From NCBI GenBank assembly GCA_029378245.1, contig JARKIF010000102.1, positions 1 through 64,000 on the forward strand: DNA of 64,000 bases. Direction: 5' to 3'. The notes under the pieces are model-generated. The model was not told the DNA's origin. It ran no database searches and was given only the letters and a program-made list of their open reading frames with translations. This document shows, piece after piece, positions 8,954 through 20,328 of the stretch. Position numbers and translations under genes: made by a program. Position 1 is the first letter of the stretch. Each line of letters begins with the position of its first letter. This stretch comes from Roridomyces roridus (taxonomy: Eukaryota; Basidiomycota; Agaricomycetes; Agaricales; Mycenaceae).

Positions 8954-11929
8954 ATGCGTACGATGGAAGTGCTCAAGAACCGTGTCGACTCGTTCCTCAA
9001 GCAAAAGCGCGGCAAGGTTTTCAAATGGCCGCACCCCAGCTCGTGGAAGGCGACACCCGACACCCTCGCCGAGGCCGGCTTCTACTTTGACCCCAGCGCC
9101 GAGGACCCCGACAATGCGACCTGCTTCATGTGCGGCAAGCAGGTCACCGAGTGGGCAAAGGAAGACGATCCGTTTGATATACACTGGGAAAAATGCGCAA
9201 AGACATGTACATGGGCCAATCTGAGATGTGGGTTGAGGCGGGACGTCGACGCGCATGGCAGGTCTGTTGTGTTGACCGCCGCGAGTTGCCTGTTCTGACG
9301 CGTTCCAGGTTCACTTTCCCCGATAAATCGCGTATGCCCACCTCCAAGGCTATGGAGAAGGCCCGGCTCGAGACTTTCACGGCGCACGATTGGCAGCATG
9401 ACAAGAATAAGAAACATATGGCATCGTCCAAAAAGGTACGGCGGCTGGCTATCCTACTCGACTCAAACTCACTCGGACGGGCCCAGATGGCACATGCCGG
9501 TTTCGTATTCACTCCCGGAGTTGCTGGAGACGACACAGGGACGTGTCTGTACTGCAATGTCGCACTTGCAAATTGGGATGAAGATGATGACCCAATGTAT
9601 GTCCGTTCTCTCACTGGAATTCCCTCTCTTATCCTACAGGCAACACCACCGGGACCGCAACGACTCGGACAACCCGTGCCCATTCCTCATCCTCGCATTC
9701 GGGTCGGACATCGAGACCGCCAAGGCCAAAAAGTCCAAACGTGCCACGAAAGCTGCTCCGGTGGATTTGGTCATGCCGACCAAAACGTATGACGGCTCAG
9801 ACGACGACGTCCCCATCCCCTCGAGCACCAAAACTCCCCGTAAAGCCTCCGCTTCTACCGCCAAAACACCTCGTACCTTGACCCGCAGTAGCTCTCGAGC
9901 GAGCACGAGGGCGAAGGCTCAGACCCCGGTTGCAGAAGAGGATGACGAGCCGCCCACGCCGCCTCCGAAAAAGCGCGGCCGGTCAAAGTCTGTCTCGCAG
10001 CCGAAAGTGGTTGAAGAGGTGGAAAAGGACGAGTCACCTCCGCCTCCCAGTCGTCAGCGGAGACCAACTACTGCGACGAGATCCCGATCCAAGTCCGTCT
10101 CTCGCCCAGCGGATGTTTTCGATGATGACGAGGTGGAGCCTGCCCCCAAAGCCAAACCGCCGAAAGCTTCACGGTCGAAATCCAAGGCGCGGGAGGTGGA
10201 GACGGACGACGAGCCGCCAGCGACGCACAAACGATCGCGATCCAAGTCCAAGGCGCGGGAAGTCGAGACAGATGGGGAGGAGGATGTGCCACCAGTAGAA
10301 GAAGAGGTGCCGCGCAAGACTTCCAAGTCGAAAGCCAAGCCAAAGGCTTCGGTGGCTACTGAAGAACCCAAGCGTCCACCGTCGCGGTCACAATCAAAGC
10401 CTCTGCCTGAGCCGCCCGCTGAAGATAGTTCCTCGGATGACGGGTGGTTCGTTGCGCCTATCCCACCGCCACCTGCTAGCCACAAGTCGACGTCCACGTC
10501 GACTCGTGCAAAGGGAAAGACTCCAGCCAAGGCTGAACAAGCCGTTGTATCGCGGAAGGAGACGCGGAAGCAGCGGGAGGAGGAAGAACGCGAGGCGCAA
10601 AGACCACCGTCCAGATCTCAATCCAAAGCTGTTGAAGTCACGGTGGAACCTCCCGCCCGTAAACACACCCGTACGAAATCCAAGGCATCGGTTGTGGAGG
10701 AAACGGTGGTGGAAACGAAGAGGAAGCCGTCTTCTTCGCGGACGAAAGCCAAGGCAGCTCCGCCTCCCGCTGATGAGCCCGAAGAAGATGAAGACGTGGA
10801 GATGGAGATGGAGATGGAACAGTATCTGCCTCCCCCTTCTTCGCAGAAGCAGCCTCCCGCGAAATCCCGATCCAAGCCGCCTTCGGTCGTTCAACAAGTG
10901 GAGGAGGAGGAGCCGGAACCTCCCAAAACGGCACCAAAGCCTCGAAAGCCGTCTTCACGTTCGGTTTCCAAGCCTGTTATTCCCGCTCCTGAAGCAGATG
11001 TAGAGGAGGAGCCTGCGCCCGCTGCGACGCGAACGCGGAAGACGTCTACGAGGGCGACGGTTGCTCCCTCGCTGCCGGCGTCCCGCAGTACCAGCGCTGC
11101 TGCGAGATCTAAACCTAGCAGCAAACGCGATCCTAGTCCAGACGTCGATATGGATGTCTCAGAGGATGAGGTTGAGGTTGAACCTGCTCCCGAACCTGCT
11201 CCCGCTCCAGCGAAACGGCCGTCCAAGGCCAAGCCCGAGTCGCGCGCAGCCTCTCCTCCTCCTTCATCTTCATCCGCGAAACCAAAGTCTACATCAAAGG
11301 TTTCCCCGCCGGTTCAAAAACCTCAATCGTCGAACTCGCAATCTCGCTTGTTCAAGAAGCAGCAATCCGAAGACGAAGAGGAACGCCCGGTGGTGGATAT
11401 TCTCTCAGATGAAGAGGAAGAGGTGGAGGAGGAGCCGAAGATGGTGGTCAAGGCAGCCGCAAAACCGAAGAAGTCAACAGACAAGGGCAAGGAGAAGGAG
11501 AAATCGCTTGTTGTTGATGAACCCGACCCGCGTCCGGTTGTGGACGGAGATGATGATGTGGAGATGGCAGAGGTGGAGGAGTCAATGATGGAGGCCGATT
11601 TTGAACCCGAGACGCAACCAGCGGATCCTGAGCCTTTGCCCACCACGCCTCCCCGCGCTGGCCCTTTCGCAGGTGGAGCATCAACTCTGCAATGGCCCAA
11701 GGACGCGCCGGCGAGTCCTGAAGGTTTTGCGTTCATTCCGCCACTCGCTACGGACCCGTTTGCCGATATCGAGTCGCTCACTGAAGAGGAGCAGGATATG
11801 ACTGTGGAGGAGTGGATTCGGTATCAGATGGAGGCAGAGTATGAGCGATTTAAGAGGGACGGGGAGAGGCAGCTCAAGATGTTTGAGATGAGGGCGGAGG
11901 AGGTGAGGAGGGCGATTGAGACGCTCTAG
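8954..11929 (+). CDS. Bir1/survivin-type protein with two BIR domains and long charged tail
   Basis: 944 aa from exons 8954-9261, 9309-9435, 9487-9596 and 9640-11929. BIR 1: FKWPHPSSWKATPDTLAEAG, CFMCGKQVTEW, then H and C in FDIHWEKC. BIR 2: MAHAGFVF, CLYCNVALANWDEDD, then HHRDRNDSDNPC; the Zn-binding CxxC-H-C sets are intact. The remaining ~730 residues are low complexity, alternating acidic and SRSKSKA-type basic repeats with many SP/TP sites. A helical end (LTEEEQDMTVEEWIRYQMEA) resembles the part of Bir1/survivin partners that bundles with INCENP/borealin. Known role of the family: chromosomal passenger complex at centromeres and spindle. The ATG at 8954 is the first in frame. Confidence 0.88.
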
Positions 11930-12027
11930 CTTTTTCTTTTTCTTTTGCATACGTCCCTACCACACCCACACGCAGTTACTGAAGCACGCAATGTATTTGA
12001 ATGTTGTTTTTTATACATGTAAAGCGA

Positions 12028-13561
12028 CTAGAAATCCCAATCGACCCAAGTTGGAATCCCACCGAATATCTTGTCGACGCTGAAATGCTCCTTTGCATCC
12101 TTGGCGGAGATGAGGTGGTCGAATGAGACGCGAGCGGAGGCGTTGAAACCAGGTCCTGTGTGTGGCATAAGCCAAGAAGACTGGAAAAGACCATGCTCAC
12201 CGAATGACCCTTGCTCGGCGTAGTAAATCGACTCGTTTCGAGGATCCGTCGGAGCCCAAATCTGGAATCCTGCTGGGTTTATCGTCGAGTCCATGAACGA
12301 CTACTCGTTGCTTAGGTTCGTGCTGGGAAAGATGGTTGGGTTGAGACACGTACATCCATATAGACGACAACACTTTCGTTATTCCACGGTCTGCCCAGAG
12401 TTTGTTGGCCCGTGAGGTCAAGGGATGGGTCTGCGTCGGGCGAACGGATGATGGAGGAGCGGGAAAAGTACGCTCCGTAGGTGTTGGTGTAATTTGGGGT
12501 TCCTTTCCACGCCGTGGTGCTATTCGTAGTGGATTTGTTACCTGTAGAGGGAGAGAAGTGGAGCTTACCACCCGGCTTCTCGGGTGCCAATTTCACTCTG
12601 GTCGAAATACGCTGTCCCGAAACCGTAGATATAGTCACTGATGAACGGTTCAGGAAGAATCCAAATATGAGTACTTTGACTGACACGGATCCCAAAACTT
12701 GACTTTTTCGAAAAACCGCGCTTCCATTTTTACCGACAAACATGGTGTCTTGCATGCCTCGGAATGTGGACGCGTAGAAGGAGGCATTGGCGAACCCGAT
12801 ACCGAATGCAAGCGCTGGACCTACGCCGCCATTGTTCTGATTATCTCCGTGAGTCTGAATTCTTTGTGGTTTGAATGAACGAACGGCTCTGTTTTCAAAG
12901 TTGATATTGTACGCCTTGAAGTCGGTGCATCCAAATTCCTGCAAGACATCAGAACCGGAGCCAACGACAAACAGACCCACGCACGTCGGGGATAGGTACG
13001 GGAGTGCCTCCATAATAGCCAGCCCCAGTCCATGCTGCGTATTTGTTGGGCGCCACAGTGAGGACCGCCGAGTCTGCATTGTCCTGAATACTCGCGTTCT
13101 GCGTCGTCTGGTTGATATACGTCGTGTTGAATATCGTGACCAGATTTTGTGCGACTGGGCAAGTTGAGATTCATGCTTGGACAGTGCGGGCGTACATACA
13201 AGAAGCAGGATGGTCTGTTCTGCCAAGTAATGTCGTGGGCCCCTTTCTCGTCACGTTCACTGCCTCTTGATAAGTCCCCGCGTCGATTAGGATAAAGTGC
13301 GAGGAGGTATCGTTGGGCAAGGCTGCGACAGCCGCTTGGATGGTGGTAAAGTGCGCGTCAGAGTCTTTCTGAGAAACGAAGAGTGTTCCTTTGGGCAAAT
13401 CAGAAACAGGACTCCAGGACAATTAGGAAATCACCTGCTGGACAGAAGAGCGTCGGTTGAGATTTGGGCTTGATGCTGCTCTGGCACTGGGCAAAAGAAG
13501 TCGCAGACGCCGAGGCTACGAAAGCGGCGGCGGCCGCAATGACCAGAATCTTGCCAGCCAT
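12028..13561 (-). CDS. Secreted pectin methylesterase (CE8)
   Basis: Carbohydrate esterase family 8, removing methyl esters from plant pectin outside the cell. Signal peptide from the ATG at 13561 (MAGKILVIAAAAAFVASASA). Blocks in order over several short introns: GTLFVSQKDSDAHFTTIQAA, GTYQEAVNVTRKGPTTLLG, KAYNINFENRA, the QDT motif in FRGMQDTMFVGKNGSAVF, VDYIYGFGTAYFDQ with the catalytic Asp, AWKGTPNYTNTYG, and LGRPWNN with the substrate-binding Arg/Trp. Stop at 12028 after GGIPTWVDWDF. Both catalytic Asp motifs are present, so an active enzyme is likely. Confidence 0.88.
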
Positions 13562-13676
13562 TGAGGGGTATGCATGTTGTCGAAGCAGTCGATTTATGAT
13601 GAAAGAAGATGCTCATGTGGCCTCGTAGGCGGGGCGGCGGCCCTGCTCAAAACTCGCACATGACCCACAACTAAAT

Positions 13677-14716
13677 TTATTTCGACCGGACAAACTGGAC
13701 AGTACCGGTCATTCCTACTACGCCCTGGTCATTGACGCACCAGAGGCTCGCGGTATCGACATCGGTCCACACTCCTGCGATGGTCATTGGTTTATTCACA
13801 ATGACGGGGTTCCTCGCTCGGTACTCAAAGTTGGCGATCTTGCCCTTGGGCCTCTGGAGCTGCGTGATTTCGAGGAGCATGAGGGCAGTCAGGGGACCGT
13901 GTACAAGTCGTTCTATCAATTTGTTGGATGTTCGTTGATTTGGAAAGAACCGATACCACTGACCAGGATATCCTTCCTTTAGCTGCGCATAATCCTTGTC
14001 GAGATGGATGTAGTGCCCGTTGAAGGTGAGCGCTGAATATCGGAACAGTGTGACTATGCTCGGAGTGAAGGTGAATTGAAAGTCTGCTGTCAGAGGTAAA
14101 CCGGGCACTGAGAAGCGCGTTAGCCGCGGTGGAATCGAGCAATAGACAGCCGCTCGCCGGCTCGAGGCTCTTTCTTGACCTCCAAAGAGTTGGGGAGGTA
14201 AACATGGGACCGTTCTTCGACGACCGATGGCTGCGTTTTACCGGTTTTGGTGATTTCAATCTTCTGCTTGACGAACACCATGGGACTGCCTTTGTCGAAT
14301 CCCTTCCTGTCCACCGATGCGATGGTTGAATGCGAGACGGCGCTGTCTCCCACAAGCAGCGGCTCTGCATTATTCCAAGACATGGAACCTCCAGCCCACA
14401 TACGCCGTGTGAAGGGGCTCGGCGGACAGAAATCGTTGTCTGTGCCATCTTCCCGGAGACTGCTCTCGGGATTTCTGGGGTGAAAGAAGGCGAGATGGGA
14501 GCCGTATCCCAGCTTGGATTTGGGTATGGGCGGATGGTAGGGACTTGTACTGCCGTCCCGGGTTGGAAGGGTGATGAACAGGTCAGATACTCGCTCGATG
14601 CTGAAGGTATCCTTCAGAGTCAACTCTTTGGGCGACGAGATCCATGCGTCCAAGGCCTCCATGGAGCTGGAATAATAGCGCCGTTGAGGCAGCCCGACGC
14701 GTAGCAACCTCGACAT
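13677..14716 (-). CDS. HTD2: Mitochondrial hydroxyacyl-thioester dehydratase (HTD2-type hotdog)
   Basis: Hotdog-fold dehydratase of mitochondrial fatty-acid synthesis (or a mesaconyl-CoA-hydratase-like relative). The N-terminus MSRLLRVGLPQRRYYSSS is a typical matrix-targeting sequence. Blocks: RMWAGGSMSWNN, FVKQKIEITKTGK, EERSHVYLP, then LFRYSALTFNGHYIHLDKDY (active-site N/H region), EGYP joined across an intron to ERLVHGPLTALMLLEI, and a C-terminal hotdog strand set. Stop at 13677. The junction near 14100-14160 (end of exon 1) could not be resolved to a clean frame; there may be a further intron or an indel. Confidence 0.82.
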
Positions 14717-15080
14717 GATGAGAGTCTGTGGAAAACACGGATCAAAGATCGACTCTCATGAAGATCTTGTTCATGCGGAGCCCCGCAATCCACCATATGG
14801 ACACTGGACAGCCAAGAACGACACTCTCTGGATGTTCAAGGCCTCGACGCGCAAGGCATGTCTTTCAAAGCAAGTGAGATTTCCCAGAACCGACAAGAAG
14901 AGCAAGAAATCCTGCACGGTGTTGGCAATTTTCAAGTTTTACCCGAGATGCGAGTGCGACGCTTCGCGATACCGCGCACGTTGGTCGAAACTTCAGCCGT
15001 TTCATGAGGGCATGTGCATACACCTTGCGGCGGTCCTTTAAATTTCAGATCGCTTGAAACTTCTCTCCTCCGGACCCCAA
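14717..15080. other. Divergent intergenic region, no gene seen
   Basis: The 364 bp between the HTD2-type gene (minus) and the second lipase (plus) presumably contain both promoters. TTTAAAT at 15038-15044 lies ~40 bp before the lipase ATG and could serve as a TATA-like box. Confidence 0.4.
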
Positions 15081-16183
15081 ATGGCGCGTCTCTCTGCGGT
15101 TCTCCTCGCTGCTGCGGCCCTCGTCAATGGTGCCCCTTCGCTGCTTCCGCGTCAGACGATCAGCACGCTCAGCACCGCCCAGATCAGCGTGTTCAAACCG
15201 TACACCTACTATGCGGCTGCGGCATACTGCGACCCAGTGAAGACCTTGGCATGGAACTGCGGGCCCAACTGTCAGGCGAACCAGGGCTTTCAAACGGTGG
15301 CATCTGGTGGTGACGGTTCTGGGACTCAATTCTGGTACGTCGGCTACGACGCGACTCTCGAGTCTATCATAGTGGCCCACCAAGGGACTGATCCTTCTGA
15401 AATGTGAACATACTTGATTTTCCTCGCGACTCAGTGTTACTCATGCACCTTAGTCTCGCTTGGGCCACCGACGCCGAGTTTGTCTTGGACGGATTAAACT
15501 CGACGCTGTTCCCTGGCATCAGTTCTTCCATCGAGGTTCATAGCGGGTTTGCAGACGAGCAGGCAAAGTGCGTGAATTGACCCGACCGATTGTCAGTAAT
15601 CTGACCGTGGTGGTGCTACAGGACCGCCGCGGATGTCCTGGCAGCCGTCAAGATGGCCATATCGAAATTCGGTTCGAATCAGGTCACGATAGTCGGACAT
15701 TCCATGGGCGCTGCGCTTTCTCTCCTGGATTCGGTGTACCTTCCTCTGCATCTGCCGGGAGTAAGCTTCAAGAGTATTCTGTACGCCTTGCCGAGAGTGT
15801 GTTCATTTCTTCTTGCGCGAATGGCAGTTTGCTGACTGGCTGAACTAGGTTGGAAATCAAGCGTTTGCGGACTACGCCAGCACTGGAAACACCGTTACGC
15901 ACATCAACAATATGGAGGACCCTGTTCCTACGATTCCAGGAAGGTTCCTGGGATTCCACCACCCCACCGGCGAGATCCACATTCAGGACTCCGGTGCTCG
16001 GGAGTCATGCCCAGGTGCGAGCGGCCGTTACTTTGTATTAATGTCTGCTAACATGCCCATTTGATAGGGCAAGACAACGACGACGACCGGTGTATCGTTG
16101 GGGACGTGCCCAACATTTTCGATGGGGACGTCAGTGATCATGACGGGCCATACGACGGCGTGGAGATGTCCTCAAGCTGCTGA
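15081..16183 (+). CDS. Secreted class 3 lipase / feruloyl-esterase-like, copy 2
   Basis: Paralogue of the gene at 1966-2955. Signal peptide MARLSAVLLAAAALVNG at the ATG at 15081. Five exons fit exactly: 15081-15403, 15454-15567, 15622-15796, 15849-16014, 16068-16183. Blocks: AYCDPVKTLAWNCG, VAHQGTDPSE, HSGFADEQAK, VGHSMGAA (GxSxG), YALPRVGNQAFADYAS, HINNMEDPVPTIPG and GFHHPTGEIHIQD, so the Ser/Asp/His set is complete. Introns 3 and 4 (after LPR and after SCPG) are missing in copy 1. Followed only 131 bp later by the first gene of the F-box array. Confidence 0.92.
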
Positions 16184-16314
16184 TGTATATGAGTGTACGT
16201 TGTGTATCGAGGGACAAGAAATCGGAAGCACTGCGGGTAATTTCGGCGATCATGCTGAACTCTCCCACAGTTGAAAATACATAAACAGCATCGAACCGTG
16301 AGAATGATGCCAGC

Positions 16315-17071
16315 ATGTCGTCTTTTCCGCCTCACCAAGTCCCAGAAATCCACGCCCTCATCCTCGGCAATCTGCCTTACGGGGACCTCCTTCGTGTCAA
16401 AGGCGTGGCGAAACAGTGGAAGGCCATCGTAGAGAGTGATCCGATCCTGCAGATGCAATTGTTCAAAAAAGCGAGTTGGGCATACATCGAAGGTGGAGAC
16501 GCGGAGACGGATGTCGAGCCAGGGGTCAAAAGCGACCCCTTTCTGGTGCGTGTCTTTGATCTACCACTTTTCAGGACTCACCAGCGCACAGATGCACCCC
16601 ATCTTCCAGCACATCTCCTACCGGCTCTGCGACGACGTTTCGAAAGTAGAGGTCTACTTCCAAAAGAAAGGCCAGGTTGACGAGATCGTTAGTGCGGAAC
16701 ATGCAGACGACGATGACGCCTGGACGGACGTTGAATCCGAATCGGAAACGATAGTCATCCCACTCGCCTCCAGCGGCACGCTGAATGACCTCGCCACCAT
16801 CCCCGCCGTCACCCACTTCCGCATCACTATAGAGGAGTGGAGACTCGGCGATGACGAGACCTATACACTCACCGTCGAGAACGACAAGGGCGTGACGGTG
16901 TTGGATGTCTTTACCCAGATGAAGGCGGCGGTGAGCCGTGACACGGTCGAAACAGACGAAGGTCCCGAGCTCGTCGTCGAGGCACTCGGAGATTGCGTCT
17001 TCTATGAAGGATTCGGGGCTTACAAGCGCACCGGCAAGACGCTTTCGACGTACTTGTCATTGGGGTCGTAA
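16315..17071 (+). CDS. F-box protein, array copy A
   Basis: 236 aa from exons 16315-16545 and 16592-17071 (46-bp intron). F-box at residues ~8-50 (VPEIHALILGNLPYGDLLRV, KGVAKQWKAIVESDP). The C-terminal family domain carries MHPIFQHISYRL, LNDLATIPAVTHFRI, DKGVTVLDVFTQM, DCVFYEGF and GKTLSTYLSLGS. Like the lone gene at 6140-6929, the first intron of the other copies is absent and an acidic linker is translated. It has only a diverged AATACATAAAC at 16276-16286 where others have the shared TATA-like box. Probably the oldest array member or its founder type. Confidence 0.85.
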
Positions 17072-17589
17072 TTTCTTGCGTTGGCCACTATTTGATGGGA
17101 TGAGGAGGAGGTTCTGCGTTCCGAGTCGAAATTTGTCGCAACAAAAATTCTCCGAAGCTGTTATCAATGTACACATGTCTAGTTGTTCGATGCTGAATTC
17201 TTGTGCCTCAAGTATAGTTCAACAACACGGAGTTCTAGAGTGAGCACGGGCGAACTCGATTAGATGCCCAAGCGGCTCACCAAACTTCGGCAAGGAACGT
17301 GTCGTAGAAGACGCGAGCAATGGGTAAGCGCTCAGCAAAGTTGATGTTCAACAGTAACTTCAACTGTGGGAAAATGATGTGATGTCGGTGATGGCCGGAG
17401 CAAGCCAACAACTGCTTTCCAACTCAATGCCAACTGCTAAATTTCACCCATGACAAATTCTGTTCGAACTTGGTTCAAGCTGGCCTCATCGTGTCCCTCG
17501 TATGCATTGCGCATCTGCCAAGTTGGTCGGAATCTCTTGATGGAACAGTCGATCAATGGAAGACTCGACTGCGACCGCGAAGGCGGCAA
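17072..17589. other. Intergenic, no gene seen
   Basis: 518 bp between F-box copies A and B. Short frames only; no repeat or RNA gene recognised. It ends at the shared promoter box of copy B. Confidence 0.45.
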
Positions 17590-17601
17590 TTTTACATAAA
17601 A
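17590..17601 (+). promoter_or_regulatory. Shared TATA-like box, copy B
   Basis: TTTTACATAAAA, 42 bp before the copy B ATG, followed by the array-wide leader ending CGCCACCATCT. Confidence 0.6.
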
Positions 17602-17642
17602 GACGCTACTTGGTCTACGCCACCATCTCTCGCACGAAAAAA

Positions 17643-18437
17643 ATGGCTACCGAGTCCACCCCAGCAACGCTCACCGACCTGGTACCCGAGCTTGACGCAC
17701 TCATCCTCAGCAATCTCCCGTACAAAAACCTCCTCTGTGCCAAACGCGTCTCGAAAAGCTGGAAGGCGATTATCGAAAGCGACCCCACGCTCCAGGTGCA
17801 AACTTTCAAGAAAGCGAGTTCAGTTCATATAGGTGCGCAGGTCAGGATCTCTTGGACGACAAACCTGAACGAAATTCAGACAACGGCGTCGTCGAAGTCG
17901 ACGAGTATACTATCCAACGCAACAGTGAGCCGGTGACGGTGGGCTTCCTCCTCTTCTGCGAGATGCCCCTTGAGCGTTGGCGCCCAGATACACCCAGCAT
18001 TGCAGAGCATGAACTGGATGTTTGGCCAGCCCGCGTCCGAGGCTGAACTCTACACTGACTCCGACGAGGAACTGTCTCTGTCCGCGGCCGGCGTGTTGGA
18101 CGATCTCGCAACCATCCCCGCTGTCCACACATTCAAGATCTCTTTGGATGATGAGGGAGGAGGTGTGGCGTCCCCAATCGTCCTGAAAAACAGCAAAGGA
18201 ATCACCGTACTCGACGTGCTCACCCGCCTAGTTGAAGCGTCGGTCATTTTGGTTTCGTCTTCCCCACCCTCCTCTGACCGCGTATCGTGCAGAGCTGAGG
18301 AACCTGTCGGAGTTGGCAGGAAGGGAAAGCCGATCCTCATGTACGAACGGATGGGCGACCACAGATTCTTTGAAGGTTTCTCGTATTTGAAGCGCAAGGG
18401 TACCAAGTTGTTCGCGTCCATCTTTACTGGATCCTGA
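17643..18437 (+). CDS. F-box protein, array copy B (beta subtype)
   Basis: About 232 aa; exons 17643-17832, 17880-17938 and 17988-18437. F-box: LVPELDALILSNLPYKNLL, KRVSKSWKAIIESDP. Exon 2 encodes the short DNGVVEVDEYTIQRNSEPVT linker. Exon 3 starts with ATA instead of the usual ATG codon (IHPALQSMNWMFGQPASEAE) and has LDDLATIPAVHTFKISL, SKGITVLDVLTRL, DHRFFEGFSYLKRKGTKLF. The segment that is intron 3 in copy F is 48 nt here, lacks a GT donor and is open, so it must be translated. Substrate-receptor role in an SCF ligase is inferred from the F-box only. Confidence 0.82.
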
Positions 18438-18543
18438 ACTCGTTCTCTGTATTATGCACGAATCGCTGTATTGGCATTGTTTCTCTTGTTCGAGTCGTGT
18501 ATCCTACAAACGCGTGAGAATTAAGAACGCGCGAGGCAAAGAA

Positions 18544-18555
18544 TTTTACATAAAA
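18544..18555 (+). promoter_or_regulatory. Shared TATA-like box, copy C
   Basis: TTTTACATAAAA 38 bp before the copy C ATG, then GACGCGGCTTGCTCTTCGCC, the conserved leader. Confidence 0.6.
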
Positions 18556-18592
18556 GACGCGGCTTGCTCTTCGCCACCACATCTTCCACACC

Positions 18593-19355
18593 ATGGCCGC
18601 CGTATTGACTACCCCTACAAAGCTCACCTTCCCACCCGACTTGGTGCCCGAGCTCCATGCACTCATCTTGAGCAATCTCCCGTACTTGAATCTTCTTCGT
18701 GCCAAACGCGTCGCGAGAAAGTGGAAGGCCATCATCGAGAGTGACCCGGCACTCCAAGTTCAAACTTTCAAGAAAGCGACCTCGGAGTATAGAGGTGGGG
18801 ATTGACACCATATTTCGGCGCTGGTCTGAGCGAAAGTCAACACAGACAACGGCGTCAAGCAGAAGTGGAGTACCCAAAAGGAGCCTATTGAGCCAGTGAC
18901 GGTGGATTTTCTGGCCTTGTTTCTGTTCGTCGGAGTCTTAGCATTGCTTTTGAAGATGCACCCAGCACTCCAGGACGCGACCTTCATGTTCGGCCAACCC
19001 ATCCGGAACATGATATTATGCGACGCGCCGGTGGCGTCGGCGGGCGTGCTAGACGACCTCGCAACCATCCCTGCCGTCCACACGTTCGAGATATCTTGGA
19101 ATATGGATGAGGACGAATGTTGGGGGGGGGTTTTCATTCAATGTGAAAAACAAACAGGGTATCACCGTGCGCAACGTTCTCACCCAGATATACAAAGCGT
19201 CGGTGTTCCTGTTATCTTCCCTTTCACTCGCATCTGACCCGATATGGCGCAGGGGTAAAAAACACGACATGGAGGACCAGGATAATTACGAGGGCCTGGA
19301 TGGTTTGAAGCGCACGGGTACAAAGTTGGTCGGGGACATCGTGCTGTTGGGATGA
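18593..19355 (+). CDS. F-box protein, array copy C (alpha subtype), frameshifted
   Basis: Exons 18593-18794, 18846-18901 and 18956-19355. F-box LVPELHALILSNLPYLNLL, KRVARKWKAIIESDP. Exon 3: MHPALQDATFMFGQPI, VLDDLATIPAVHTFEIS, then a run of nine G at 19122-19130 where sister copy E has GGGGTGGG (8 nt). The extra base breaks the frame; the family sequence resumes in the next frame (GGFSFNVKNKQGITVRNVL, DGLKRTGTKLVGDIVLLG). Either an assembly error in the homopolymer or a recent inactivation by expansion of the run. Confidence 0.78.
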
Positions 19356-19520
19356 ATTTTTTTGTATGTATTTTTTTTCACGAATTGCTGAATTGTTTCT
19401 TGTCTGGAGTTGTGTCCTTAACCTGGAAGTGCCGGCGTCAAGCTCAAGGAGGTCCGACGGTCGCCTAGCCTTTTGAGTCTTGGAAGATGGGACGACGGTC
19501 CAAAACGGCGAAAGGCAAGA

Positions 19521-19533
19521 TTTTTTACGTAAG
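19521..19533 (+). promoter_or_regulatory. Diverged TATA-like box, copy D
   Basis: TTTTTTACGTAAG replaces TTTTACATAAAA at the equivalent place, 41 bp before the expected ATG. Confidence 0.4.
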
Positions 19534-19573
19534 AAATGCGACTTGTCACGGCTCTTCACCACCATCTTGCACC

Positions 19574-20328
19574 CATGTCCAATCCACTGCCCCTACAACG
19601 CTCTCCTTTCCTCCCGATTTGGTACCCGAGATCCACGCCCTCATCCTCAGCAATCTCCTGCACAAAGACCTCCTCAAATGCATCGCGAAAAAGTGGAAGG
19701 CGATTGTCGAAAGCGACCCTGCCAGTGCGCTCAAAGTATCAACTTTCAAGAAATCCAGCTCAAATTATAGCGGTGCGCTGCGACGAGGTATCTCAAAGGG
19801 TACACGACAACGGGGTTGTTGACTGGCAGGTCCAACCCGGCAGTCAGCCCATGACGGTTGTTTCTTCCTCGCTCTTGTTCTACGCAGTCCCGGATCGGGG
19901 GCTTCTCTAGATGTGCCCAGCATTGCAGCGTATGAGCTGGTCGTTCAGCCAGACCGCGTCGAAGGCGGGTATCTATCTCCGCTCCAAAGGCTTCCTGTCA
20001 CTGGTGCCGGCGGGCGTGCTAGACGACCTCGCAACCATCCACGCCGTCTGCACTTTCACGCTGTCTCTAGACTACCATGAGGATGGTATTACTGTGAAAA
20101 ACAGCAAAGGGATTACAGTGCTCGACATACTGACCCGGCTAGTTGAAGTGTCGGTGCTCGTTTCATTCTCCGTCTTCCTCTGGCCGCACATTACAGGCCC
20201 AAGAACCCGTCGAAGAGGATAAAGAGACCGTCCCCTCTACGACACGATGGGGGGCCACATCTTCGAGTTTCTCTTCTTTGACGCGCACGGGGACCAAGCT
20301 GCTCGCAGACTTCAATGTTGGCTCCTGA
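19574..20328 (+). pseudogene. F-box array copy D (beta subtype), degenerate
   Basis: The F-box frame (LVPEIHALILSNLLHKDLL, AKKWKAIVESDP) is readable but damaged. The ATG at the conserved position 19574 is out of frame by one base. A six-base deletion removes two residues after HKDLLK. The first intron's CAG acceptor has become CACG. In the last exon two compensating indels replace the family's GDHIFYEGF block. Exon 3 from 19911 is good (MCPALQRMSW, VLDDLATIHAVCTF, SKGITVLDILTRL), and the end TRTGTKLLADFNVGS is intact. Several independent lesions make this a likely pseudogene, unlike copies with a single homopolymer slip. Confidence 0.72.

Noticed and set aside
10054..11781. Several long minus-strand frames opposite the BIR protein tail
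   Set aside because: Mirror images of the low-complexity Ser/Lys/Glu repeats in GC-rich DNA; no splice-supported structure or family.
13677..14716. Bacterial-type MaoC gene acquired by transfer
   Set aside because: The mitochondrial targeting sequence, introns and fungal HTD2 motif pattern indicate a normal eukaryotic gene.
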